From contig NZ_BDBP01000072.1 of assembly GCF_001613045.1 (NCBI RefSeq), forward strand, positions 1-56,068: 56,068 nucleotides of DNA, in the 5' to 3' direction. The notes under the pieces were generated by a model. That model did not search any database. It was not told the origin of the DNA and saw only the letters and a list, made by a program, of their open reading frames with translations. Positions within the stretch are counted from its first letter, which is position 1, and each line of letters begins with the position of its first letter. Positions 39,427-48,104 of the stretch are shown here, in pieces. The DNA comes from Nocardia lijiangensis NBRC 108240. GTDB taxonomy: Bacteria > Actinomycetota > Actinomycetes > Mycobacteriales > Mycobacteriaceae. The translations under genes and the position numbers were made by a program.

Positions 39427-40356
39427 TCACGCCGTGACGGCGAGGGTTGCCGCCAAACCGAAGGCCACGGCCATGACGGTCACCTCGAGTACGGCGCGGC
39501 GCAGCGAGCCCGTCGCGTCCATCCGGTGGTCGGCGGCGCGCCGGACCCAGGTGCGCCGCCACCACCAGCCGAGTGCGAGCAGGCCCGCCAGCACCGTGGT
39601 CTTGGCCAGCAGGATGCGGCCGTATCCGGTGTCGAGCAGCGGGCCGAAGCCACCGAGGCGGACGAGCCCGTTCACCACGCCCGTCGCCGCGACCACGCCG
39701 ATCAGCGGCAGCGCCACCGCCGAATACCGCGGCAGCGTCACCGCCCATTCGCCGCGCGTGCGTACCACCAGCGCCAGTGCGATCAGCAGCCCGAACCAGG
39801 CCCCGGCCGCGAGCGCGTGCACCGCGCCGAGGACCGAGCCGAACGGCTGCTGCGACATGTGGCCGGTGATCGGGCGCAGCGCCACCGCCACCGCCGCGAA
39901 CACCAGCACGAGATCGGTGGAGGCCGTCTCGCCGCCGCGGAAGGCCAGCGTCGAATAACCGGCCACCGCGGCGGTCGCGACCAGGATGGCGATGCCGACC
40001 TGGCCGCCGCTGATCTCGGTGAGAAAGGTGCCGAACTGTTCGGCCGACAGCCGCCGCGTCGGCACGCCGACCACCTCGGCCGCCTCGAAGACCAGTACGA
40101 CGAACTCGGTCCCGCACCAGGCCCCGGCCAGGGCGGCCAGCATGCGCCACGGCGGCGACAGCCGTTCGTGCAACCGGGGGAGCGCGGCGAGCCCGAGAAC
40201 TGTCGCGCCGAGACCGTCCGCGAGCACCCGCACGGCTCCCTCGGCGGGCGCAGGTCCCGCGGTGAGCAGCCAGGCCAACCCCACCCCCAGCAGACCGGCC
40301 GGGACGATCAGCAACAGTGTCCGCGCGTCCCGGATGACGGTCGGCCCGCCGCTCAC
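39427..40356 (-). CDS. copD: CopD-family copper-resistance membrane protein
   Basis: The 309-residue protein has about eight membrane helices and the CopD domain: ITGHMSQQPFGSVLGAVHALAAGAWFGLLIALALV with conserved His residues, then GRILLAKTTVLAGLLALGWWWRR. CopD works with CopC to move copper across the cytoplasmic membrane. GTG 40356 lies 7 bp after copC, so they are co-transcribed. No CopA/CopB or CsoR is in view. Confidence 0.88.
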   Translation of the reverse strand: MSGGPTVIRDARTLLLIVPAGLLGVGLAWLLTAGPAPAEGAVRVLADGLGATVLGLAALPRLHERLSPPWRMLAALAGAWCGTEFVVLVFEAAEVVGVPTRRLSAEQFGTFLTEISGGQVGIAILVATAAVAGYSTLAFRGGETASTDLVLVFAAVAVALRPITGHMSQQPFGSVLGAVHALAAGAWFGLLIALALVVRTRGEWAVTLPRYSAVALPLIGVVAATGVVNGLVRLGGFGPLLDTGYGRILLAKTTVLAGLLALGWWWRRTWVRRAADHRMDATGSLRRAVLEVTVMAVAFGLAATLAVTA

Positions 40357-40363
40357 CGTGTTC

Positions 40364-40912
40364 TCACCGGCGCTTCCCGCCGCCGAATCCGATCAGTGCG
40401 ACCGCGAGACCGCCGCCGAACAGCACGACCGCGCCGATCACGAAGATCCACACCGGGATTCCGTCGGACCCGTCGTCCTCGGTGGCCCTGCCCTTGGCGT
40501 CGGCACGCGGGCCCGGCGTGCCCTTGCCGGGCTGGCTGAGCGTGAACGTCCGCTTGCCGGTGACCGGATGGCCATCGGCGGAGGTCACTCGATAGGCGAT
40601 GACGTAGGCACCGGCCGGGCCGAGTTCGCCCACCTCGACGCTCACCGTCTTGCCGTCGACGACCGGGTCGCCCTTGGACCAGAGGTTGCCGTCTGGGCCG
40701 GTGAGCGTCAGCGACGGGAAGTTCGGCTGCAACTCCTCGTTGAAGGTGACGCTGATCCGTCCGGGACTCGTGTCCACGGTGGAGCCGTCTTCCGGCACGC
40801 TGCCGACGGCGGCCGAATGCGCGGCGGCGACGCCCGCGGTGGCCAGCCCGAAGCCGAGCAGCAGCAGGACGGCGACAAGTGCGCCGCCGAGTCGTCGAGT
40901 GGTGGTCCTCAT
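40364..40912 (-). CDS. copC: CopC-domain copper-binding protein, membrane-anchored
   Basis: The 182-residue protein has a signal peptide cut after AAA, placing His32 (AAAHSAAVG) at the mature N-terminus, the copper-binding position in CopC. The beta-sandwich continues with ISVTFNEELQPNFPSLTL and has the second ligand region TSADGHPVTG. A C-terminal helix (IPVWIFVIGAVVLFGGGLAVALIG) and basic tail anchor it. It overlaps ycnI by ATGA and precedes copD by 7 bp. It binds extracytoplasmic Cu(II) and presumably delivers it to CopD. Confidence 0.93.
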   Translation of the reverse strand: MRTTTRRLGGALVAVLLLLGFGLATAGVAAAHSAAVGSVPEDGSTVDTSPGRISVTFNEELQPNFPSLTLTGPDGNLWSKGDPVVDGKTVSVEVGELGPAGAYVIAYRVTSADGHPVTGKRTFTLSQPGKGTPGPRADAKGRATEDDGSDGIPVWIFVIGAVVLFGGGLAVALIGFGGGKRR

Positions 40913-41556
40913 GAGCGCCTCCTGATCAGGCTGCCGAGTCCGAGCCCGACCGCGAGCACGCCGAGAGCCAGGCCGATGCCGCCGAGCCAGCGCGCCGTGT
41001 TGTCGGTGTCATCGTCCGCGGTGGCGCCGGTGTCCACGCGGTGTCCGTCGCCGTGATGGTCACCGCCCGCCGCGAGGGTCACCGTGGGTGCCGGGTGCTC
41101 GGGCTCCGCACCGTCGGGGCCGACGGGCTGATTCCAGTCGACCACCTTGCCGTCGCTGTAGGTCTGCTTGGCCGGGAAGCTCACCGTCTCCGTGGCGGGC
41201 AACGGGCCGAGCGAGACGGCGAAACGCTGGAACTGGCCGGGGCCGACGCCGGGCGCGCCGGGGTCCGCGGTCCAGGTCACCGCGATGGCCTCGGATTTGT
41301 CGTTGCGCTCCACCCGGGCCGTCCAGCCCGGCATGGGTTCGGTGCGCGCGCTGCGCACGTTGGGCAGCGTGACGGTGAGCGCGGTGGTGGACGCGGTGTC
41401 CGATTCGGTCGGCACCCGGAAGGTGACGACGGAGTAGCTGCCCTGCTGGGCGCCTGGCGCGTCGGCGGTCACGTGCGCGGCGGCGACGCCGCCGGAGAGC
41501 AGCACGAAACCCACGGTCGCCACCGCACCGCAGGCATGTGAAAGAGAACTTCGCAT
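40909..41556 (-). CDS. ycnI: YcnI-like (DUF1775) copper-binding protein
   Basis: The 215-residue protein has a signal peptide ending AAA, leaving His28 (AAAHVTAD) as mature residue 1, which in B. subtilis YcnI forms a mono-histidine copper brace. The DUF1775 domain is seen in SYSVVTFRVPTESDTASTTALTVTLP and GWTARVERND. A His/Asp-rich stretch (GGDHHGDGHRVD) precedes a C-terminal membrane helix. The gene is coupled to copC by a 4-bp overlap. Putative role: extracytoplasmic copper chaperone. Confidence 0.92.
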   Translation of the reverse strand: MRSSLSHACGAVATVGFVLLSGGVAAAHVTADAPGAQQGSYSVVTFRVPTESDTASTTALTVTLPNVRSARTEPMPGWTARVERNDKSEAIAVTWTADPGAPGVGPGQFQRFAVSLGPLPATETVSFPAKQTYSDGKVVDWNQPVGPDGAEPEHPAPTVTLAAGGDHHGDGHRVDTGATADDDTDNTARWLGGIGLALGVLAVGLGLGSLIRRRS

Positions 41557-41594
41557 GGGGGGCTTTCTGTCCGAAAGGAATTGGGGTGCGCGGA

Positions 41595-42257
41595 TCAGGC
41601 GAATGCCGGTGGCGCGCGCGGCCCGATGGCTCCGTTCGGAGGAAAGCAGTAGGTCGAAGTCGTGGGATCGGACCAGCGGCCTGCCCTGGCGACCGGCAGG
41701 CGCCGAGGCTCGCCGAGAACGGCTCGGACCGCGCCGGTGACGATCCCGTACAGGCGCTCGGCGGCCAGGATCAAGGCCGCGCAGCCGAGTGTCGCGAAAA
41801 CATGCGCGACCAGCATCCAGCCGCTCGGCACGAAACCGGCCAGCGGCGCGTCACCGCGCGCGATGTGCGAGGCGCGTTCCCCGTGCGCGTGCCCGAGCAG
41901 CCCGGCCAGCACCGCGTGCCCGCCCAACTGCCCGACCGCGAGTGCCCCGATCACCGGTCCGGCACTGACGCGGCGCGCAAGGCGGCGTCGAATGTCGGAG
42001 CTGCCGCGTTGTGTGCTGCGTGGCCACGTGCGCTCGGGCGTGCGTGTGGCCCAGAGCCGCCCATGCGGTGCGCCGCTAGGTGTGAGTCCGGCCGTCGCCA
42101 CGCACCCCGCAACCGCCGAAATCGTCAGCAGCAGGGCGAATTCCGGCGAATCCGGGTAGCCCCCGCCCGCGGCGCCGTGCGCGGCGACGCTGAGCAGACC
42201 GACCAGCGCGCCGACCAGGCCGCCGCGCGGCCAGCCGGTGCTCGGGCCGGGACGCAT
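41595..42257 (-). CDS. Membrane protein of the copper-type cluster
   Basis: The 220-residue protein has about five hydrophobic helices and His residues clustered near them: VGALVGLLSVAAHGAAGG, GQLGGHAVLAGLLGHAHGERASHIARGD and SGWMLVAHVFATLGCAALILAAERLYG. Similar proteins accompany ycnI in other actinobacteria but have no assigned function; metal transport is a guess from the His pattern and the neighbours. The start is ATG 42257 (or GTG one codon earlier), 14 bp after the DUF6474 stop, and it is followed 38 bp later by ycnI, so it is probably part of the same operon. Confidence 0.75.
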   Translation of the reverse strand: MRPGPSTGWPRGGLVGALVGLLSVAAHGAAGGGYPDSPEFALLLTISAVAGCVATAGLTPSGAPHGRLWATRTPERTWPRSTQRGSSDIRRRLARRVSAGPVIGALAVGQLGGHAVLAGLLGHAHGERASHIARGDAPLAGFVPSGWMLVAHVFATLGCAALILAAERLYGIVTGAVRAVLGEPRRLPVARAGRWSDPTTSTYCFPPNGAIGPRAPPAFA

Positions 42258-42271
42258 CACGGAGACGGCGT

Positions 42272-42904
42272 TCAGCTCACGCCGAGCCGGGCGAGCACGT
42301 CGGCCTCGATGCCGGACAGCTCGTGCGAGATCGAGGTGTGCACGGCGCGCCTGCGCGAGGCGGGCATCTGTTCGGCGGTGCGGATGGCGGCGCCGAGGCT
42401 GTCGAGCCGGGCGCGGGTGGCGGTGACGAACTTCTGTCCCTCGCCGCCCTTGTCGTCGATCTTGCCCAGCGCCGCTTCGGCATTGGCGATGCGGGCCTGC
42501 AGCTTCGCGCCGTGCCCGGTGTAATCGCCGAGCTGATCGATGCCGATGCCGAGCTGCTGCGCGCGGCGGGTGTCGAGCTGGCCGCGGACGAAGGTGGCGC
42601 CGCGGTAGGCCAGCGGCGCGAGCACCGGAACGAGGACACGGGCCACGCCGAGGTACTTGCGCACCTGGCCCGGGCTGAACACGTCGCGCTCGGCCTTGGA
42701 CGCGATCTTCAGCGCGGCCTTCTCCTCGGCCTGCAAGGTGGCGATCTGCTGCTTGGCGACCTTGCGCTGAGTGCGGGCTTCCTCGCGCTTGGCCTTGCGA
42801 TCGTTCTTGGCGAAAAGCTTGGCCTCCATCGCGGCCTTGTGCTTGAGGGCTTTGGCCTCGGCCCGGCGACTCGGACGCCGCTTGCGCTTCGTGAACAACC
42901 CCAT
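42272..42904 (-). CDS. DUF6474-type Lys/Ala-rich protein
   Basis: The 210-residue protein starts GLFTKRKRRPSRRAEAKALKHKAAMEAKLFAKNDRKAKR, a long basic helix likely to form a coiled coil through residue 70, then one hydrophobic segment (RVLVPVLAPLAYRGATFVRGQL) and a helical C-terminus (ELSGIEADVLARLG). This matches actinobacterial DUF6474; function is unknown. ATG 42904 has GGAGG 8 nt upstream. It may head the copper-type operon or be an independent upstream gene. Confidence 0.7.
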   Translation of the reverse strand: MGLFTKRKRRPSRRAEAKALKHKAAMEAKLFAKNDRKAKREEARTQRKVAKQQIATLQAEEKAALKIASKAERDVFSPGQVRKYLGVARVLVPVLAPLAYRGATFVRGQLDTRRAQQLGIGIDQLGDYTGHGAKLQARIANAEAALGKIDDKGGEGQKFVTATRARLDSLGAAIRTAEQMPASRRRAVHTSISHELSGIEADVLARLGVS

Positions 42905-43060
42905 CGGAAGGCCCTCCGTCAATGCTGTGTGCCAGGGCAGCGCTTGCGGCGCGAGGCCGTCTGCCGTCTACCACGCGGTTTGCGCCCACCTTATCGGGTC
43001 GACGGCGGCGGCAGCGAGGGCACACCGTGTCCTGTCAGGGGTCTGGACCATACTGCATAC

Positions 43061-44857
43061 GTGTATTCGGGCAGCGGTGACCGCGAGGGTCGCAAGGACG
43101 ACGGCTCGGCCGCGGACCGGTCGAGTGACCTCGCCGCTGCCTTGGACCACGACGGGCCGACCGAGAACGCGCCGATCGAGAAGGCGCGGGCCGCGTTCAT
43201 CGACGCGCGAGCTCTGATCGGTTGCCGGCACCGGCTGCACCTGGATGCGGACCACCCGCAGATGCTCACGGGCGTTTCGGAGGATCCGGGGGTGCGCCAG
43301 CGGCGGGAGGCCGCGACCGCCCATCGCCATCGGGTGCGCGACGCGCTCGTCGCGGCCGATCCGGACAACTGGGTGATCATCGACCCCGGGCTGCGGGCGT
43401 CGGATCGCGCCGCGGCCACCATGCGCGCGTGCGCCGCTGGGGCGCAACACATCTGGGGCGGCCTGCTGCCGCAGGAACCGGACACCGGCAGGCGCGGCGG
43501 CTCGGAGATCCTGCTGCGCGATCGGGATCGCGGCGGCTACATCCCGGTCATCGTGGTCAACCACAAGGTGACCGATCCGCGCAAACCGGAACCGGCCGAC
43601 TTCCACCCGACCACCTCGGACCCGTATCGCTGGGATCCGCGCCCGGATCCCTCCCGGAAGCTGCGCCAGCAGCCGCGCGACCAGCAGCGCCTCGCCCACC
43701 TCTACCGGATGCTGCAGCGCCACGGGCTGGCCAGTCCGGCGCTGGTCGGCGGCGTCATCGGCTACCACTTCGACCGCATCCTCGTGCACGATCTGGGCCC
43801 GCTGCTCGACGACTACGACCGCCGCTACGCCGACCGCATCGCGGTGGTGCGCGGCGAGCTGCCGACGGTGCCGTCCAAGGTGCCCGAGTGCAGGCAATGC
43901 CCTTGGTGGACAAGGGGAGTCGAGGGCCCCAGCTGCGAGGGCTGGCTGGCCGAGCACCGCGACGTGAGCCTGGTCGCGCCGGGCTCGCGTGCCGAGGTGC
44001 TGCGCGGGCACGGTGTGGAGACCATCGACGACCTGGCCGCCTGGACCGGCGACGACCCGGACGACTGGCAGCACGGTCCCTTCGACGAGGCCGTGGTCAC
44101 CGCGCGCGCCTGGCTGGCGGGCGCGCCGCTGGTGCGCCGCTACGACCGGGTGCAGGTGCGCCGCGCCGATGTCGAAGTGGACGTGGACCTGGAGAGCTTT
44201 CAGGAGCACGGCGCCTACCTGTGGGGCACCCTGCTGGACGGGCGGTATCGGCCGTTCGTCACCTGGGATCCGCTGCCCACCGATGACGAGGGCCGTTCCT
44301 TCGGGGAGTTCTGGACCTGGCTGATGACGGTCCGCGCCGAGGCCGCGACGGCCGGGAAGACCTTTGCCGCCTACTGCTATTCGCGCACGGCCGAGGACAA
44401 GTGGCTGTACGAGTCGGCGCGCCGGTTCGCCGGGCGTCCCGGGGTGCCGACGGTCGACCAGGTGCGCGCGTTCGTGGACGGGCCGGAGTGGGTGGACATG
44501 TTCCAGGCCGTCACCGACCAGTTCATCTGCCCGAACGGCAAGGGGCTCAAGAAGATCGCGCCGGTGGCCGGTTTCGCCTGGCGCGACCCCGAGGCGGGCG
44601 GCGAGGCGTCGATGAGCTGGTACCGCCAGGCCGTCGGCTACGACGGAGCACCCGACCTGACCCAGCGCACCCGCTTGTTCGAATACAACGAGGACGACGT
44701 GCGTGCCACCCAGGTGCTGCGCGAATGGATGTCACCGCGGGTGCCGAATCCGCATTGTGCGGAAGTGGAGGTGCCCGCGCTCGCCGATTTCGGGCGCGCT
44801 CCGGAGTTGCCCGCCGGTGGCCGTGGCGCCGCTCCCTCGATCGGCCGCGGCGCCTGA
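43061..44857 (+). CDS. TM0106-family RecB-like nuclease with YprB/RNase H-like domain
   Basis: The 598-residue protein joins two nuclease folds. The N-terminal half is RecB/Cas4-like: AGAQHIWGGLLPQE, GGSEILLRD, YIPVIVVNHKVTDP and a Cys cluster CRQCPWW...C like the iron-sulfur cysteines of that group. The C-terminal half is a YprB-type 3'-5' exonuclease with DVDLES near the start and EYNEDDVRATQVLREWM at the end. A helix-hairpin-helix-like stretch (LRGHGVETIDDLAAWTGDD) lies between. The role is presumably in DNA or RNA repair; it is unproven. GTG 43061 has CATACT six nt upstream, so the mRNA may be leaderless. Confidence 0.85.
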   Translation: MYSGSGDREGRKDDGSAADRSSDLAAALDHDGPTENAPIEKARAAFIDARALIGCRHRLHLDADHPQMLTGVSEDPGVRQRREAATAHRHRVRDALVAADPDNWVIIDPGLRASDRAAATMRACAAGAQHIWGGLLPQEPDTGRRGGSEILLRDRDRGGYIPVIVVNHKVTDPRKPEPADFHPTTSDPYRWDPRPDPSRKLRQQPRDQQRLAHLYRMLQRHGLASPALVGGVIGYHFDRILVHDLGPLLDDYDRRYADRIAVVRGELPTVPSKVPECRQCPWWTRGVEGPSCEGWLAEHRDVSLVAPGSRAEVLRGHGVETIDDLAAWTGDDPDDWQHGPFDEAVVTARAWLAGAPLVRRYDRVQVRRADVEVDVDLESFQEHGAYLWGTLLDGRYRPFVTWDPLPTDDEGRSFGEFWTWLMTVRAEAATAGKTFAAYCYSRTAEDKWLYESARRFAGRPGVPTVDQVRAFVDGPEWVDMFQAVTDQFICPNGKGLKKIAPVAGFAWRDPEAGGEASMSWYRQAVGYDGAPDLTQRTRLFEYNEDDVRATQVLREWMSPRVPNPHCAEVEVPALADFGRAPELPAGGRGAAPSIGRGA

Positions 44858-44903
44858 GCGGGCGTGCGGCGGTGCCGCCGGTCCGCGGCGGTACCATCGC
44901 GAC

Positions 44904-46862
44904 GTGACTCAGCACGTCGAACAACTCGAGTTCCAGGCAGAAACCCATCAGCTGCTCGAGCTGATGATCCACTCCGTCTACTCCAACAAGGACACATTCC
45001 TTCGGGAGCTGATCTCGAACGGGTCCGACGCGCTGGACAAGCTGCGGCTGGCGTCCTATCAGGACAAGGACCTGCACGTCGACACGTCCGACCTGCACAT
45101 CGAGCTGGAGGTCGACAAGGACAATCGCGTGCTGACCGTCCGGGACAACGGCATCGGCATGTCCCGCGCCGAGGTCGTCGATCTGATCGGCACCCTGGCC
45201 AAGTCGGGTACCGCGGAGCTGCGCAGGCAGCTCAAGGACGCGAAGACCGACGCGGCGGCCGAGGAGCTGATCGGCCAGTTCGGTATCGGCTTCTACTCGA
45301 CCTTCATGGTGGCCGACCAGGTCACCCTGACCACCCGCAAGGCGGGCGAGACCGAGGGCACCCGCTGGGGGGCGGGCGCGGGCAGCTCGACCTACACCAT
45401 CGAGGCCGTCGACGACGCGCCGCAAGGCACCGCGGTCACGTTGCAGCTCAAGCCCGCCGACGAGGAGGACCACCTCTTCGACTACACCCTGGAGTGGAAG
45501 CTCAGGGAGATCGTCAAGAAGTACTCCGACTTCATCGCCTGGCCGATCCGTATGCAGGTCGAGCGGACCGTCACCGAGGGCGAGGGCGAGGACAAGCAGG
45601 AGAAGACCGTCCTCGAGGAGCAGACCCTCAACTCGCAGAAGGCGCTGTGGACGCGTCCGAAGAGCGAGGTCTCCGAAGAGGAGTACAAGGAGTTCTACAA
45701 GCACGTCAGCCACGCATGGGACGACCCGCTGGAGATCGTTCCGCTCAAGGCCGAGGGCACGTTCGAATACCAGGCGCTGCTGTTCATTCCGTCGCACGCG
45801 CCGTTCGACCTGTTCACCCGTGAGCACAAGCGCGGCGTGCAGCTCTACGTCAAGCGGGTGTTCATCATGGACAACTGCGAAGAGCTGATGCCGGAGTACC
45901 TGCGCTTCGTCAAGGGCGTGGTGGACGCGCAGGACCTCTCGCTCAACGTCTCCCGCGAGATCCTCCAGCAGGACCGGCAGATCCAGATGATCCGCAAGCG
46001 CCTGGTGAAGAAGGTGCTCTCGACGGTCAAGGAGCTGCAAGGCGCCGAGGATCAGGAGAAGTACCAGACCTTCTGGACGGAGTTCGGCCGCGTCCTCAAG
46101 GAGGGCCTGCTCTCCGACTTCGACAACCGCGAGACCATCCTGCAGGTCTCCTCGTTCGCCTCGACGAACTCCGAGTCCGAGCTGACCACGCTCGCGCAGT
46201 ACGTCGAGCGGATGAAGGACGGCCAGGACGCGATCTACTACATGACTGGCGAGTCCCGCCAGCAGGTGGTGAGCTCCCCGCACATGGAGGCGCTCGAGGC
46301 CAAGGGGCTCGAGGTGCTGATCCTCACCGATCCGGTCGACGAGATGTGGGTCGGCTCGGTGCCGGAGTTCGACGGCAAGCGGTTCCAGTCCATCGCCAAG
46401 GGCGAGGTGGATCTGGAGACCGAGGAGGAGAAGAAGGAGTCCGAGGCGCTGCGCGAGCAGCAGGACAAGGACTTCGCCGAGCTGCTGACCTGGCTGGGCA
46501 AGGCCCTGGAGGAGAGCGTCAAGGAGGTGCGCCTGACCAACCGGCTCACGACCTCGCCCGCCTGCCTGGTCGGTGACGTCTTCGACTTCACCCCGATGCT
46601 GGAGCGGATGTACCGGGCCTCGGGTCAGATCCTCCCGGAGACCAAGCGCATCCTCGAGCTCAACCCGGCCCACCCGCTGGTCACCGGCCTGCGCGACGCG
46701 TACGACACGCGCAAGCAGGACGCGGACGAGGGCAAGGTCCCCGAGCTCACCGAGACGGCCGAACTTCTCTACGGCACCGCGGTGCTGGCCGAGGGCGGCG
46801 AGCTGAAGGATCCGGCGCGCTTCGCCCACATCCTCACCGACCGCCTCACCCGCACGCTGTAG
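44904..46862 (+). CDS. htpG: Molecular chaperone HtpG (Hsp90)
   Basis: The 652-residue protein is a standard bacterial Hsp90. The N-terminal GHKL ATPase has LRELISNGSDALDKLR, DNGIGM and GQFGIGFYS; the middle domain has LYVKRVFIMDNCEELMPEYLRFVKGVVD; the C-terminal dimerisation domain follows. GTG 44904 gives the family's length and N-terminus (EQLEFQAETHQLLELMI). A hexamer TACCAT lies six nt upstream without a Shine-Dalgarno, so it may be leaderless. It refolds proteins in the cytosol under stress. It follows the nuclease gene by 46 bp but probably has its own promoter. Confidence 0.97.
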   Translation: MTQHVEQLEFQAETHQLLELMIHSVYSNKDTFLRELISNGSDALDKLRLASYQDKDLHVDTSDLHIELEVDKDNRVLTVRDNGIGMSRAEVVDLIGTLAKSGTAELRRQLKDAKTDAAAEELIGQFGIGFYSTFMVADQVTLTTRKAGETEGTRWGAGAGSSTYTIEAVDDAPQGTAVTLQLKPADEEDHLFDYTLEWKLREIVKKYSDFIAWPIRMQVERTVTEGEGEDKQEKTVLEEQTLNSQKALWTRPKSEVSEEEYKEFYKHVSHAWDDPLEIVPLKAEGTFEYQALLFIPSHAPFDLFTREHKRGVQLYVKRVFIMDNCEELMPEYLRFVKGVVDAQDLSLNVSREILQQDRQIQMIRKRLVKKVLSTVKELQGAEDQEKYQTFWTEFGRVLKEGLLSDFDNRETILQVSSFASTNSESELTTLAQYVERMKDGQDAIYYMTGESRQQVVSSPHMEALEAKGLEVLILTDPVDEMWVGSVPEFDGKRFQSIAKGEVDLETEEEKKESEALREQQDKDFAELLTWLGKALEESVKEVRLTNRLTTSPACLVGDVFDFTPMLERMYRASGQILPETKRILELNPAHPLVTGLRDAYDTRKQDADEGKVPELTETAELLYGTAVLAEGGELKDPARFAHILTDRLTRTL

Positions 46863-46873
46863 GTTTCCCGCTT

Positions 46874-46908
46874 CGAAGGCCCTCTCCCACTTCGGGAGAG
46901 GGCCTTCG
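46874..46908 (+). terminator. Terminator of htpG
   Basis: A perfect 15-bp stem (CGAAGGCCCTCTCCC with its complement), a 5-nt loop and the tail TCGTCTCT start 11 bp after the stop. Confidence 0.9.
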
Positions 46909-47050
46909 TCGTCTCTGGGTATCCGTATGTCTTCGTCCAGGGTCCCTGCCTTGCCGATGAGGGTTTGCTGAGAGGGTTGTGCGGGTTACCGAAACTCATG
47001 GGCAGGAGCACCAAACTTATTGTGCGCATTGCGATTTGGATGACATCGGG

Positions 47051-47080
47051 TTGGCGTCGGGGAGGTTGCTGGGGTAGGGT
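47051..47080 (+). promoter_or_regulatory. Candidate promoter of the Mn riboswitch transcript
   Basis: TTGGCG (47051-47056) and TAGGGT (47075-47080) are separated by 18 bp. The implied transcription start near 47087 falls at the first base of the riboswitch P1 stem region. Confidence 0.5.
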
Positions 47081-47088
47081 CGGAAGCA

Positions 47089-47201
47089 GCGAAGGGGAGT
47101 AGCCCCCAATCATGCAGTCGACATACTGACCCGCCGCCTCCCCGAGGCTCGGGTCCGGTTGTGTGAACCGGGTTTTCATCCGGTGGGCGAGACCTTCGGC
47201 C
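47089..47201 (+). ncRNA. yybP-ykoY manganese riboswitch
   Basis: The conserved signatures of the yybP-ykoY aptamer are all present: GAAGGGGAGTAGC (47091-47103), GTCGACATACTG (47117-47128) and GGGCGAGACCTTCGGCC (47185-47201). P1 forms from CGAAGG (47090-47095) and CCTTCG (47193-47198). Internal stems include GACCCG...CGGGTC and CCGGTT-GTGTG-AACCGG. The class senses Mn2+ and usually switches on exporters of the UPF0016 or MntP families; a UPF0016 gene follows directly, which supports the call. Confidence 0.9.
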
Positions 47202-47269
47202 TGAACAACCATGCGTTGTCGGCCGGAGGCGTACCCAGATCTCCGGCCGACAGGTCGGAGACCCGGGAG
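47193..47269 (+). promoter_or_regulatory. Riboswitch expression platform with alternative pairings
   Basis: CCTTCGGCC (47193-47201), the 3' side of P1, can instead pair with GGCCGGAGG (47221-47229). That same segment can pair with CTCCGGCC (47241-47248), which in turn can pair toward GTCGGAG and the Shine-Dalgarno GGGAG (47254-47269). Mutually exclusive stems of this kind suggest control of translation start, with Mn2+ favouring an open ribosome site. This is inferred from pairing only. Confidence 0.6.
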
Positions 47270-47280
47270 TACGTCACAGA

Positions 47281-47997
47281 ATGATCGCCACCATCCTGCT
47301 GAGCATCGGCATCGTCTTTCTCGCCGAACTCGGAGACAAGTCTCAGCTCATGGCGCTGACGTTCGCGCTGCGCTATCGCTGGTGGGTGGTACTCGGCGGC
47401 ATCGCGACCGCGACGGCGGGCGTGCACCTGATCTCGGTCGCGATCGGCTACTTCCTCGGCGCGGCCCTGCCCACCCGGGCCATCTCCCTGGTCGCCGCCC
47501 TCACCTTCCTGGCCGTCGGCCTGTGGACCCTGCGCGAACACCTCGGCGCTCCCGACGAGCACGACGAGCCGAAGGCGCCCCGCTCCACCGCCGCCCCGTT
47601 CCTCGTCGTCCTCTCGGCCTTCCTCCTCGCCGAACTCGGCGACCGCACCATGTTCGCCACGGCGGCGCTGGCCACCGACAACAGCTGGTTCGGCGTCTGG
47701 CTCGGCTCCACCGTCGGCATGGTCGCCGCGGACGCGCTCGCCATCGCCGTCGGCATCGCGGTCGGCAAGCACCTGCCCGAACGCCTCATCGGCATCTGCT
47801 CCGGCCTGCTGTTCCTCTACTTCGGCACCGCCACGTTGCTCGGGGCGGCGGCTCCGTCGCTGAGTGCGCTGGCGGGTATGGGGCTTGCCGCGATCGCTCC
47901 GGTGGCGCTCGGTGTGGCGCTGCTCGTGCGGCGGGGGCGCTTGCGGGAGGAGAAGATCGGGGGCGAGGCTGCCGTCGCGGAGGGTGTGCAGCGGTAG
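47281..47997 (+). CDS. GDT1/TMEM165 (UPF0016) family manganese exporter
   Basis: The 238-residue protein has six membrane helices in two repeats, each with the family motif E-x-G-D-(K/R)-(S/T): AELGDKSQ near residue 15 and AELGDRTM near residue 122. The centre has a charged loop (DEHDEPKAPRS). The family moves Mn2+ (or Ca2+) out of the cytosol in exchange for protons; B. subtilis-type members lower manganese stress. The yybP-ykoY riboswitch upstream strongly favours manganese. ATG 47281 lies 11 nt after a GGGAG. About 105 bp follow before the convergent TetR gene. Confidence 0.93.
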   Translation: MIATILLSIGIVFLAELGDKSQLMALTFALRYRWWVVLGGIATATAGVHLISVAIGYFLGAALPTRAISLVAALTFLAVGLWTLREHLGAPDEHDEPKAPRSTAAPFLVVLSAFLLAELGDRTMFATAALATDNSWFGVWLGSTVGMVAADALAIAVGIAVGKHLPERLIGICSGLLFLYFGTATLLGAAAPSLSALAGMGLAAIAPVALGVALLVRRGRLREEKIGGEAAVAEGVQR

Positions 47998-48104
47998 GGG
48001 TGAGGGGCTGTCCCGAGTTCGGCCGGGGTCTCGTCCGGTCGGTGGGTTTGTTGCGGGCGGTGTTTCAGGCGAGCCCTACGCAACCACGCCGCGCCGAAGC
48101 GACC

